Assembly (NCBI GenBank): GCA_963732335.1 | Contig: CAVSZO010000038.1 | Location: 62,001 to 126,000, forward strand | Length of the DNA stretch: 64,000 nucleotides | Source of the DNA: Desertimonas sp963732335 | Lineage (GTDB): Bacteria > Actinomycetota > Acidimicrobiia > Acidimicrobiales > Ilumatobacteraceae | Direction of reading: 5' to 3' | Shown here: one piece after another, positions 18,005-26,215 of the stretch | Layout of the letters: every line of letters starts with the position of its first letter | How positions within the stretch are numbered: position 1 is the stretch's first letter | Made by a program: the position numbers and the translations under genes | Notes under the pieces: model-generated | The model's database searches: none | Seen by the model: only the letters and a program-made list of their open reading frames with translations | Told to the model about the DNA's origin: nothing

Positions 18005-18768
18005 CGATCGTCGCCGTCTGCGCGGCCGGTGGATCGGCCGCCTCGACGACGACCGCCGTTGCGCTCGCGGCGATGTTCCCGGCGGGCTACCCGACGCTGC
18101 TCGCCGAGTGCGACCCATCGGGTGGCGACGTTGCCGCGTGGGCGCAGCTACCGACGTCACCGGGATGGTCGACCGCCGTCTCGCGGGCCGACCGCTCATG
18201 GGCGGCGATCGATGACAACTCCCAGCAGTTGCCGTCCGGGTTACGTCTGATGGCCGCTCCAGCGAGGGCCTCGCAGGCTCACACCGCGGTCGGTGAGGCG
18301 GCGCGTGGCTTCGCCGGGCTGATCGCGGCCGCGCCCGACCTCATCGCCGTCGCCGACTGTGGCCGCGTCGACTTCGATGCGCCGCTGTGGGCGACGTCGG
18401 CGCAGCTCACGCTGCTGCTCGTCCGTCAGTCGGTGGTATCGGCGCCGGCAACGGTGCCTCGTGTCGATCGTGCGATCGAAGCGCTCGGCGTGTTGCGCAA
18501 CACGTGCCGCCAGGTCGGCGTCGTCCTCATCGGCGGCGCGCCCTACCGGTCGCCGGAGGTCGCCGGGGCGCTCGGTGTCGAGCTGTTCGGGGTGCTCCCC
18601 GAGGACGCCGCCGGTGCTGCGCTCGTTGCCGGCGGATGGACCGTCGGCAAGCGGGCGTCGCGCAGCCCGCTCGCCAAGGCGGCCGCGGCGCTCGGGGAAC
18701 GAGTCGTCGAGGCGATCTACGGGCGCGACCACCGTCCAGAACAGCTCTGGAACGCGGAGGCGGTATGA
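18001..18768 (+). CDS. CpaE/MinD-like P-loop protein with altered Walker A
   Basis: The position between cpaB and cpaF and the MinD/ParA-like layout identify a CpaE/TadZ-type protein, which localises the pilus machine. The N-terminus TIVAVCAAGGSAASTTTAVA corresponds to the deviant Walker A region (KGGxGKT/S) but has neither of its two lysines. LAECDPSGGDVAAW matches the switch region with the metal-binding aspartate, and LIAVADCGRVDFDAPLW matches Walker B (DxG). Loss of the P-loop lysines suggests weak or no ATP hydrolysis, as in some TadZ proteins. It is 255 residues long, with a GTG start overlapping cpaB and a stop overlapping cpaF. Confidence 0.75.
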   Translation: MTIVAVCAAGGSAASTTTAVALAAMFPAGYPTLLAECDPSGGDVAAWAQLPTSPGWSTAVSRADRSWAAIDDNSQQLPSGLRLMAAPARASQAHTAVGEAARGFAGLIAAAPDLIAVADCGRVDFDAPLWATSAQLTLLLVRQSVVSAPATVPRVDRAIEALGVLRNTCRQVGVVLIGGAPYRSPEVAGALGVELFGVLPEDAAGAALVAGGWTVGKRASRSPLAKAAAALGERVVEAIYGRDHRPEQLWNAEAV

Positions 18769-20180
18769 CGCTCGCACCGCCGCGCCAACCGATCGACCCG
18801 ACATTCGGCGAGCTTCCCGTCGATCAACTGCGTCCGCTCGTGCGCGCGATGGCCGACACGGTCGGCAAGCGGGTCGCCCGCAAGGTCCAGGAGTCACTCA
18901 GCGCCGGATCGCGAATGTCCGCCGCTGCCGAGAAGGTCGCCTCGGTCACCGAGATCCACCGCGAGCTCGCCGGGTTCAACGAGGCCAGGGTCCGTGGCGG
19001 GCTGCCACCGCTGTCGGACCACACCCACCAGGCGGTGCTCGATGCCGTCATGGCGCACGTCTACGGCCTCGGTGAGTTGGACGCATTGTGGAGCAATGCC
19101 GACGTCGAGAACATCGACGTCAACGGGCCAGACAAGGTCTTTGTCACGTTCGTCGGCGGTGAGCGGGTGCGCTGGACGCCGGTCGCCGCTGACCAGGACG
19201 AGCTCATCGATCTGATCCGCCGGGCAGCTCGGCAGCTCGGTGCCAACGAGGTCGACTTCGATGCGCGCCATCCGCAGCTCGACCTGCAGCTGCCGGACGG
19301 CAGTCGACTGTTCGCCGTGTTCGGCGGCGATGCCGGCAACGGAGTGGCCACCGAGCCGCTGCTGTCGATCCGCCGCCACCGCTACCTCGCCGTCTCGATG
19401 GACGACCTCGTCGAGCTCGGGGTTCTCCCCGCCGCGGCCGGTGAGTTCATCGTCGCCGCGTTCCGCGCCGGCGAGAACCTCATCGTCGCCGGCGATCACA
19501 ACGCCGGCAAGACGACGTTCCTGCGCGCCGTTTGCTTCGACGCGATCGATGCGCACCAGCGCGTCGTCACCGTCGAGGCGTACATCACCGAACTCGGCTT
19601 GCACCAAGGTGACCGACTGCCCAACACCGTGGCGCTCTATTCACGTCCGCCGTCCGCGGAAGGCGAGGGCGAGCAGACCGTCAGCGATCTCATCCGGCGG
19701 GCGACCCGCCGGCTCAACCCGACCCGCGTCATCGTCGGTGAGATTCTCGGCGACGAGGTCGGCCCCGTGCTCGACGTCTTCTCCGGCTCGACACGCGGTT
19801 CGGGGTGCACGATCCACGCCCGTTCGGCCCGCGGCGCCGTGCGCCGGTTCGAGCAGTACGGCCTCGCTGCCAGCCCGCCAGTGCCGGTCGAGGCGATCAA
19901 CTACGGGCTCGCCGAAGCGGCGCCGATCATCGTCCACCTCGCCGGCGACGAGTCGCGTTCGGGCCGTCTGCGCCGCTACTGCACCTCGATCGTCGAGGTC
20001 ACCGGACTCGACGACGGCCGAGTCAGCACCACCGAGCTGTGGGGACTCGATGGCACCGGCAACCTCGTCCCCCGGCACGCCCTGTCGTCGTTGCGCCGCG
20101 AACGACTCGCTCGCGCCGGGTGGGACTGGAGCCTGCGCGGCTGGGTTCCGGTGCCGTCCCGCAACGGGGAGCTGCACTGA
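18765..20180 (+). CDS. cpaF: CpaF/TadA secretion ATPase
   Basis: The motor ATPase of the Tad pilus, a hexameric secretion ATPase at the cytoplasmic membrane. After an N-terminal domain of about 130 residues come VEVENI-type sequence (NADVENIDVNGPDKVFVTF), the Walker A AGDHNAGKTTFLRA, an Asp-box-like segment VVTVEAYITELGL, Walker B RVIVGEILGDEV and the His-box GCTIHARSARGAVRRFEQ. The 471-residue length is normal. ATG 18765 overlaps the preceding stop. Acidic residues in the Asp box are partly replaced (EAYITE where EDxxEL is common), a feature to compare with other actinobacterial TadA proteins. Confidence 0.92.
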   Translation: MTLAPPRQPIDPTFGELPVDQLRPLVRAMADTVGKRVARKVQESLSAGSRMSAAAEKVASVTEIHRELAGFNEARVRGGLPPLSDHTHQAVLDAVMAHVYGLGELDALWSNADVENIDVNGPDKVFVTFVGGERVRWTPVAADQDELIDLIRRAARQLGANEVDFDARHPQLDLQLPDGSRLFAVFGGDAGNGVATEPLLSIRRHRYLAVSMDDLVELGVLPAAAGEFIVAAFRAGENLIVAGDHNAGKTTFLRAVCFDAIDAHQRVVTVEAYITELGLHQGDRLPNTVALYSRPPSAEGEGEQTVSDLIRRATRRLNPTRVIVGEILGDEVGPVLDVFSGSTRGSGCTIHARSARGAVRRFEQYGLAASPPVPVEAINYGLAEAAPIIVHLAGDESRSGRLRRYCTSIVEVTGLDDGRVSTTELWGLDGTGNLVPRHALSSLRRERLARAGWDWSLRGWVPVPSRNGELH

Positions 20181-20181
20181 G

Positions 20182-21015
20182 ATGGCGCTGCTCGTCGGAC
20201 TGATCGGTGGTCTCGTCGGCTTCGGCGCCGTCTACTTCGTCACGGCGTGGTCGCCGGGTCCGCCCGCCCGCGTCGCAGCCCCGACCGATTGGGGCGGTCT
20301 CGTTCGGCCGATCGTTGCCGCCCTGGTCAGCGGCGCATTCGCCCTGGTGCTGACGGGATGGGTCGTCGCCGCACTTGCCGGTGCCTACGGCGGATATGTC
20401 GCCGCCCGGACACTCACCAATCGACGAACCAGCGGCAAGGTGGAGCAGGAACGGATCACCGCCCTCGCCTCGTGGTGCGAGCAGCTACGAGACCTGCTCA
20501 CCGCCGAGCACGGCATCGTCGGCACGATCGCGGCGACAGCACGGACGTGTCCAGAACCGATCCGGCCGGAGGTGGAGCGTCTCGCCACCCGGCTGTCGCG
20601 GCAGAACCCGAACAGCGCCATCCGCCAGTTCGCCGCCGAGCTCGACGACCCCTCAGGCGACCTCGTCGCGTCGGTGCTGCTGCTGGCGATGTCGCGTTCG
20701 TCGCGCACCAGCGAATTGCTCTCCGAGCTCGCCGGCACGATTCGCGACCGGGCTGCGATGCGGCTACGCGTCGAGGCCGAGCGAACGGGTCAGCGCAGCG
20801 AGGCCAGGTTCATCATCGGCTTCAGCGCAGTCGTGGTCACCGGCGTGCTGATCTTCGGTCGCGACTCCGAGTTCCTCGACGCCTACGACGGGGCGTCGGG
20901 TCAGGTCGTGCTGGCGTTCGTCATCGCCTGCTTCGGCCTCGGCGGCTGGTGGATGTCGAAGCTGACCCGCTTCGAGCGACCCGCTCGATTCCTGTCGATC
21001 AGCGAGGAACCGTGA
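20182..21015 (+). CDS. tadB: TadB-type inner-membrane platform protein
   Basis: A 277-residue T2SSF-domain membrane protein. Two helices at the N-terminus are followed by a cytoplasmic helical bundle with WCEQLRDLLTAEHGIVGTIA, RLSRQNPNSAIRQFAAEL and SSRTSELLSELAGTIRDR, then two C-terminal helices (about residues 214-232 and 240-260). Paired with TadC it forms the platform on which the CpaF ATPase acts. It follows cpaF by one base and its TGA overlaps the ATG of tadC. Confidence 0.88.
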   Translation: MALLVGLIGGLVGFGAVYFVTAWSPGPPARVAAPTDWGGLVRPIVAALVSGAFALVLTGWVVAALAGAYGGYVAARTLTNRRTSGKVEQERITALASWCEQLRDLLTAEHGIVGTIAATARTCPEPIRPEVERLATRLSRQNPNSAIRQFAAELDDPSGDLVASVLLLAMSRSSRTSELLSELAGTIRDRAAMRLRVEAERTGQRSEARFIIGFSAVVVTGVLIFGRDSEFLDAYDGASGQVVLAFVIACFGLGGWWMSKLTRFERPARFLSISEEP

Positions 21016-21918
21016 TGCTTCTCGTCGTCGCCATCGCACTGTGTCTTCGCCGGTGGAGTGTGGATCGTCACGTCGGCCGTCTGGCCGGCGCCGCGCCGGC
21101 TCGGCGCCGCCCTCGACGAGCTCAACCCGATGTCGCGCAGCCGGGCGGCGTACGTGTCAGCCGACGGGTACCAGCCGTCGTTCTCGCTGTCGATGGGACG
21201 GTGGCTGGTCAAGCGGTTGAAGGCGAGCACGCTCGCTGACGAGCAGACGGCCTCGGACCTCGAACTCGTCGGCCGGCCACTCGAGGTGTACGCCGGGTCC
21301 GTCGCGTTGACCACGATCTTCGGCGCCCTGCTCGGTCCAACCCTGTGGGGTCTTGCCGCCTTCGCGGGGACCCGCCTTCCCGTCGTCGTCCCGGTGTGGG
21401 GATTGCTGTTCGGCGCCGCCGTCGGTTGGTTCCTGCCGCGTCTGCTGCTGCGCTCCGAGGCGGCCGAGGCGCGAACGGACTTTCGCCACGCCCTCGGCGC
21501 CTACCTCGACGTGCTCGTGCTGTTGCTCGCCGCCCAGGAGGGACCAGAGTCGGCGATGGACCTCGCCGCCCAGGCCGGTCAGGGACCGGCGTTCGCCGAA
21601 TTGCGCCGCGCCGTCTGGCAGGCCCGCCTGGCGGGCGAACCGGTGTGGAACACGCTCGACGACCTCGGCCGCCGTCTACGCATCACGGAGCTTCGCGAGG
21701 TCGCCGCCGCCGGCGCGCTCGCCGGCGAGTCCGGCGCGGCGGTGCGTCAGAGCCTCACCGCCAAGGCCCGATCGCTGCGCCAGGCCGCCCTCGCCGAGGC
21801 GGAGACGACGGCCCGCAAGAAGTCGCAGGCGATGTTCGGCCCACTCGTCCTGATGGGCCTCGGTTTCGTCATCTTCCTGATCTACCCGATGCTCACCAAC
21901 CTCAGTTTCGGCGGATGA
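21015..21918 (+). CDS. tadC: TadC-type inner-membrane platform protein (one frame change near the N-terminus)
   Basis: The T2SSF domain is clear: RTDFRHALGAYLDVLVLLLA, GPESAMDLAAQAGQGPAFAE and ELREVAAAGALAGESGAAVR, ending in a helix LVLMGLGFVIFLIYPMLTN. The first 10 codons from ATG 21015 give MLLVVAIALC and overlap the tadB stop. The following hydrophobic FAGGVWIVTSAVWP is in another frame, so I infer one indel near 21045. A GTG at 21058 would be the start if no indel exists, but it lies inside the first transmembrane segment. TadC pairs with TadB. Confidence 0.85.
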
Positions 21919-21970
21919 CCACCGCTGACGTACCAGCAACCGACCACAGCACCCGGAGAAGGAGCAACTG

Positions 21971-22171
21971 ATGAGCCACTACCAACTGACTCAGGTGTAC
22001 CTGCAAGCGCTGTTCGGCAACCTGCTCGACCGCGTGCGTGGCGACGACCGGGGCGCGGCGACGGCCGAACAGATCGTGCTGATCGGCGCGGCCGTCGTCG
22101 GCGCCGGGATCGTCGGCACGATCATCTGGCAGAAGATGCAGGACGGCGCCAACAGCATCCCCACGCCGTGA
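21971..22171 (+). CDS. Small Flp-type pilin
   Basis: A 66-residue protein with a basic/polar leader ending DDRG, then AATAEQIVLIGAAVVGAGIV, a hydrophobic helix with Glu at +5 after the presumed cleavage glycine, the hallmark of type IV/Flp prepilins. It should be processed by the peptidase encoded by cpaA and form the pilus fibre. ATG 21971 follows the motif GGAGAAGGAGC, a good ribosome site. The position after tadC is usual for actinobacterial Tad loci. Its stop overlaps the GTG of the first TadE-like gene by 4 bp. Confidence 0.82.
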   Translation: MSHYQLTQVYLQALFGNLLDRVRGDDRGAATAEQIVLIGAAVVGAGIVGTIIWQKMQDGANSIPTP

Positions 22172-22518
22172 CCGACGAACGCGGCGTCGCCGCGGCGATC
22201 GTCCTGTTCCCATGTTCGCCGCGGTCGTGTTCATGTTCGTCAACGGGGCGATGTGGCAGCTCGACCGTCAGGTGGCCAGCGCCGCGGCCGACCGGGCGTC
22301 GCAGGCCATCGCCCTGCACGGATCGTCTGTCGGCGCGGCGCGCAGCGTCGCCGTCGAGCAGATGGCGGCAGCCGGGCATCGAGAACATCTCGGTCAGCGT
22401 CTCGCGCGGCTCCGAGTTCACGACCGTGTCGGTGTCGGGCAAGTCGCCGGGGTTGCTTTCGGGGATGACGGTGACGGTCAGGGCAACGTCGACGACCCCG
22501 ACAGAGGGACTCGACTGA
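22168..22518 (+). CDS. TadE-like pseudopilin 1 (two frame changes)
   Basis: Begins with GTG 22168 overlapping the Flp stop and gives TDERGVAAAIVLFP, a pilin-like processing site followed by the start of a hydrophobic helix. The frame changes near 22212 (continuing MFAAVVFMFVNGAMWQLDRQ, then ASAAADRASQAIALHG) and again near 22375 (continuing IENISVSVSRGSEFTTVSVS to the TGA at 22516-22518). Together about 115 residues, typical of TadE-like minor pilins: one N-terminal helix and a small beta-rich outer domain. It probably primes or caps the pilus. Confidence 0.65.
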   Translation: MTDERGVAAAIVLFPCSPRSCSCSSTGRCGSSTVRWPAPRPTGRRRPSPCTDRLSARRAASPSSRWRQPGIENISVSVSRGSEFTTVSVSGKSPGLLSGMTVTVRATSTTPTEGLD

Positions 22519-22519
22519 C

Positions 22520-22963
22520 GTGCGGCGACTCGTCGCGAACCTCGTTCGCCGGCTCCGCGGCGATCGGCGTGGTGCCACCGACGTCGCCGCCCTGATCGTC
22601 ATCGTCCCGCTCGCGTTCGGGGCGGTGCTCCTGTTCATCTACGTCGGGCGCCAGGGGACGGCCCGCGAGGAAGTGACCCACGCCGCGGCCGTCGCCGCCC
22701 GGGCCGCCTCGATGGAACGCGATGCGGGGTCGGCGCAGGCGGCCGCTGCAGCGGCGGCCAGCCGCACGCTCGCCGGATCCGGGACCGCCTGTGCGGGCGG
22801 TCCGAGTGTTGCCGTGTCGGCCAGTGAATGGGCGGCCGGCGGCGTCGTGACGGTGTCGGTCACCTGTCGGGCGCAGGGCGTGGCCGAGATCGGCGCCCCG
22901 ACGCGGACGCTGTCGGCATCGGCGCGGGCGACGATCGACAACTTCGTGCTGTACGGAGGCTGA
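22520..22963 (+). CDS. TadE-like pseudopilin 2
   Basis: A 147-residue uninterrupted protein. The leader RRLRGDRRG is followed by ATDVAALIVIVPLAFGAVLL, a prepilin-type hydrophobic helix, then an Ala-rich helical region (AREEVTHAAAVAARAASMER) and a beta-rich C-terminus with two cysteines. This is the usual TadE layout: processed by the prepilin peptidase and placed in the pilus base or tip. The GTG start is one base after the previous stop. Confidence 0.78.
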   Translation: MRRLVANLVRRLRGDRRGATDVAALIVIVPLAFGAVLLFIYVGRQGTAREEVTHAAAVAARAASMERDAGSAQAAAAAAASRTLAGSGTACAGGPSVAVSASEWAAGGVVTVSVTCRAQGVAEIGAPTRTLSASARATIDNFVLYGG

Positions 22964-22968
22964 CGGGG

Positions 22969-23397
22969 ATGGGAGTGCTGCAACGAGTCCGTCACGACGA
23001 GCGGGGCGCCGGCTACCTGGCTGCGTTCATCGTGCTGTTCTCGGTGCTCCTCATCGCCGGCGTCGGCATCCTCGTCGACTCGGCGCGCATCCTTGCCGCC
23101 GATCGCGAGTGCTCGTCGATCGCCATGGAGGCGGCTCGTGCCGGCGCCAACGCCCTCGACGGCGACCTGCTCCGCGACGGCACGGTGTCGGCGAACCCGG
23201 CGCAGGCGCAAGCGACGGCGGCCGCCGCGGCCGGGTCGTTCGTGTCCCGGGCGGGAGGGACGTTGCAGTCGGTGTCGGTGTCGGGCAACCGGGTGACCGT
23301 CGTCGTGGCGGCGTCGGTGAATCCGTGGTTCCCGCTGATGGGTGGGCGAACGGTTTCCAAGACGGCGACCGCCAGCGCGGAGCGCGACGGGGCGTAG
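22969..23397 (+). CDS. TadE/TadG-like pseudopilin 3
   Basis: A 142-residue protein with the leader VRHDERG, then AGYLAAFIVLFSVLLIAGVG, another prepilin-like helix. The outer part has the same order as its neighbour: ECSSIAMEAARAGANALDG, an Ala/Gln-rich helix and short strands (VSVSGNRVTVVVAASVNPWF). The three consecutive pseudopilins share this pattern and probably arose by duplication. ATG 22969 lies five bases after the previous stop with ACGGGGA as a weak ribosome site. Confidence 0.75.
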   Translation: MGVLQRVRHDERGAGYLAAFIVLFSVLLIAGVGILVDSARILAADRECSSIAMEAARAGANALDGDLLRDGTVSANPAQAQATAAAAAGSFVSRAGGTLQSVSVSGNRVTVVVAASVNPWFPLMGGRTVSKTATASAERDGA

Positions 23398-23412
23398 CGA
23401 GAGGAGAAGAGA

Positions 23413-24043
23413 GTGGTGGCAGCAACTTCGATCGTCGGTGTGGGTTTGGCAGTCGCTGTCTTCGTCGGTGGCTGCAGCGGCGAGGGCGAAGGCCCGACCA
23501 CGACGACGGCAGTCGCGCCGACGACCACGGTTGCGCCGACCACGACGATCGATCCCCTCGCCGCCGAGGAGGCCGCCGTGAGCGAGGCCGCCGAGCAGGC
23601 ACGGCTGGCGCGACTCAACGCACTCATCAACCTCGACGATCCGGCCGCCATCGCCGCGCTCGACCAGTACTACGTGCGCCGACGGCCCGGCACGAGCCGA
23701 GGTCGACCAGATCACTGCGAGGATCTTGCGCACCGAGGGATGGCGCGTGCGCCCGCATCCCGACCGATTCCCGAAGTCGCTGACGGTCGAGCAGATCACC
23801 TTCACCGACGGTCCGCCGCCGACACGAGGCGGAGTGGTCGTCTGCATCGTCGACTCCGGGAATCGTCTACGAGCCCGAACGCGGCACCGGACGGCAGCGA
23901 CGTGATCGTCAACGACATCGTCGTACGCCGCTCGGACGCACCTACCGGATGGTCGAAGGTGGACGGCGCGTGGAAGCTGGCCGGCGTCAGCGGCTGGCGA
24001 GAGTTGGGAAGGAGTGACGGAGTGTCCCGCCAGCGCCTGAGCT
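23413..24043 (+). CDS. Putative lipoprotein of the Tad locus (two or three frame changes)
   Basis: Starts GTG-GTG at 23413 after the purine-rich GAGAGGAGAAGAGA. The N-terminus has a hydrophobic core and lipobox VGGCSG, then a Thr/Pro linker (TTTTAVAPTTTVAPTTT), then a helix ALINLDDPAAIAALDQYY. Later parts lie in other frames: EVDQITARILRTEGWRVRP, LTVEQITFTDGPPPTRGGVV, then DVIVNDIVVRRSDAPTGWSK, and finally an ending ECPASA at the TGA near 24043. It is probably an envelope-anchored accessory protein of the pilus system. The exact shift points (near 23680, 23865 and 24005) are approximate. Confidence 0.55.
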
Positions 24044-24055
24044 GGCTGCATCGTC

Positions 24056-24865
24056 GTGTCTGCCGATCCTGCTCGGTCGCTGCCGGGCGGGTGGTGGCAG
24101 TCAGGCGGCAGCGACGGATCGATCAAGGCGTACGCGCAGTCAAGTCGGCCTCAGCCAACAACGTCGCCCTCAGACTCACCAGCACGCGGGCCTCGGTGTA
24201 GTTGGCGGGTGGCTGACTGGCTCACGATCGAGGTCGATGGCGGCGGGCGGCAGATCGGCTCGTACTACCGCAACGCCGAGACCCGTGAGGTCGCCGCCGA
24301 GCCGGGTCCGGGCGTCGTGGCGCTGTACTTCGTCCGGTGCCCCTACGGGACCGGGCCGGGTTCGTACCGGTGGGGCTCGCTGGCCGAGCACGTCGACCGG
24401 CAGGCGCTGATCGACGCGGCGTACGACGAGGCAGTGCGTTCGGTCCCGGTGCCGTCGTTGAACATCAGCCCCGGACCCGACGTCGGTGTGCCGGCGCAGC
24501 TGGGGATCTGGCTGGCGGTGAACGATCCCGGGCAGGTCAACGCCCTCGCCGAGGTCGGGCCGGTGTGGGCGAGCGTGACGGCCCGGTTCACCGGGATGAC
24601 GTGGAGCATGGGCAACGGCGACGTCGTCGAGTGCGCCGGGCTGGGCACGCCGTACCCCGAAGGCAGCGGCACCTACGAGCAGGGTCCGTGCGGTTACACC
24701 TACACGAGGGTCGGCGATGCCGGAGTGCACCGCGTGAGCGCGGTCGGGCACTGGGAGGTGCAGCTGATCACGTCCGATGGCGTCAACCGCATGCTCGACC
24801 CGATCGAACGCACCTTCGAGTTCGACTACGAGGTCTACGAGATCGTCACGGTGGTCGAGGGATGA
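24056..24865 (+). CDS. Secreted accessory protein of the Tad locus, unknown function
   Basis: In one frame from GTG 24056 a 269-residue protein is encoded: SADPARSLPGGWWQSGG, then ADWLTIEVDGGGRQIGSYY and a compact domain with four cysteines or more (FVRCPYGTGPGSY, VVECAGLGTPYPEG, EQGPCGYTYTRVG) ending YEIVTVVEG. A hydrophobic stretch ASSCLPILLG just upstream in another frame suggests that a signal peptide is cut off by an indel near 24055. Proteins with GGWWQ near a signal sequence, followed by a Cys-bearing domain, occur in other actinobacterial Tad loci, so a structural role outside the membrane is likely. I do not recognise a named domain. Confidence 0.6.
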   Translation: MSADPARSLPGGWWQSGGSDGSIKAYAQSSRPQPTTSPSDSPARGPRCSWRVADWLTIEVDGGGRQIGSYYRNAETREVAAEPGPGVVALYFVRCPYGTGPGSYRWGSLAEHVDRQALIDAAYDEAVRSVPVPSLNISPGPDVGVPAQLGIWLAVNDPGQVNALAEVGPVWASVTARFTGMTWSMGNGDVVECAGLGTPYPEGSGTYEQGPCGYTYTRVGDAGVHRVSAVGHWEVQLITSDGVNRMLDPIERTFEFDYEVYEIVTVVEG

Positions 24866-24928
24866 GCGCGGGTTTCCGATTCGGCGTGTTCGTGGCGCCC
24901 AGGGACGGTGTGAGGGGAGGAGCCTGAG

Positions 24929-26215
24929 ATGACGCGACGGACGACGAACCGTCGGGCACGGCTACCGGCGGGCGCGTGGCGCCGCTTCTTCACGGCGCTG
25001 ACGGCACTCGTCGTCGTGCTGATCGGTGTGCCGGCACTGCTGATCGTCTGCTCGCGCGTCGGGTTGGACGCTGCCCACCCGTTCCCGGCCATCGGCTCGA
25101 CCGAAGAGATCAGAGCCTTCTTCGAGCGTGACCTGACACCCACGGAGATCGCCCCGCTCGCGATGCGGGCGCTGCTGATCATCGGGTGGGTGCTGTGGCT
25201 CGGAATGGCGTTGTCCGTGCTCGCCTCGATCTTCGAGGCGCGCGGCAGCGCCTTGCGGTCCTGGGTGCCGCAGTTCGCGATGTTCGCCGGTCTCGGCAGG
25301 TGGATCGCCGCCGGCCTCACGGCCGTTTCGTCGCTCGCACCGAACTTCGTGTCGGCTGCGTCCCTCGCCTCGCCGCGACCGTTCACGATCAGCTCGGTGA
25401 CCCCTGATCAGACGGTCGCGGTCGAGTCACCGGTGGCCCCCGGCTTCGCCCGCGTCCAGCGCGGAGAGTCCGTCGAGACGTTCGCCCAACGCCTGCTCGG
25501 CGACGCCAATCGCTGGCCCGAGCTCTGGGACCTCAACAAGGACCACGAGGTCGGCCCGGACGGCGAGGTGTGGACGGCGCCGTGGAAGCTCGGCGCAGGA
25601 TGGGACCTCCGCTTGCCGGCCGACGCTGTGTCAGTGGAGCCGATCCCGGCGAGTGGTGCTCGTGGCACCCTCCCCGCTGTGGTCGTGCCGATCGCCTCGG
25701 CGTGGACCCATCGCGAGAACCTCACTGTGGTCGACGAGTACGAGGTGGTCGACGGCGACTCGTATTGGGGAATCGCCGAGCGCTTCCTCCCTGACGGCTC
25801 ACCCGCTCGTGACGTGTGGGAGTGCACCCAGGCGCTGATGGCGTTCAACGCACCGCGGCTCGGCTACGCCCACCCGGCGATGCTCCATCCCGGTGATGTC
25901 GTCGACATCGTCACGCCGGCCGGGACCGCAGCAGCGGCTCAGGAATCGGGTGAGGTCGTCGGCGCCGCGGAGGCGACACCCTCCCACGCAGTCGTCGCCG
26001 GCGACTCGTACTGGGACATCGCCGAACAGACGCTCGGCGCCGACGCCGCCCCGCACGAGGTGTTGCAGCTGACCGGCAAGCTGATCGACATCAACAGCCC
26101 GCTCCTCGGGTACGACGACCGGCGCCTGATCCATCCCGGCGATGTCGTGTACCTCGTCGAGCCGGACACCGCCGCCGCACAACCTGCTGCCGCCGGCATC
26201 GGTGCTGACGGATGA
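24929..26215 (+). CDS. Membrane protein with three LysM repeats (Tad locus)
   Basis: A 428-residue protein. Two or three hydrophobic helices occupy residues about 17-43, 74-105 and 112-135. Three LysM-type repeats follow: FARVQRGESVETFAQRLLGD (about 172), YEVVDGDSYWGIAERFLPDG (about 272) and HAVVAGDSYWDIAEQTLGAD (about 353), each ending near a PGD-VxxV turn. LysM binds N-acetylglucosamine chains, so the protein probably links the pilus machine to peptidoglycan. Its TGA overlaps an ATG of the BTAD gene. In several actinobacteria LysM, a transmembrane segment and BTAD are on one chain, so the split may be natural or due to an indel. Confidence 0.75.
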   Translation: MTRRTTNRRARLPAGAWRRFFTALTALVVVLIGVPALLIVCSRVGLDAAHPFPAIGSTEEIRAFFERDLTPTEIAPLAMRALLIIGWVLWLGMALSVLASIFEARGSALRSWVPQFAMFAGLGRWIAAGLTAVSSLAPNFVSAASLASPRPFTISSVTPDQTVAVESPVAPGFARVQRGESVETFAQRLLGDANRWPELWDLNKDHEVGPDGEVWTAPWKLGAGWDLRLPADAVSVEPIPASGARGTLPAVVVPIASAWTHRENLTVVDEYEVVDGDSYWGIAERFLPDGSPARDVWECTQALMAFNAPRLGYAHPAMLHPGDVVDIVTPAGTAAAAQESGEVVGAAEATPSHAVVAGDSYWDIAEQTLGADAAPHEVLQLTGKLIDINSPLLGYDDRRLIHPGDVVYLVEPDTAAAQPAAAGIGADG

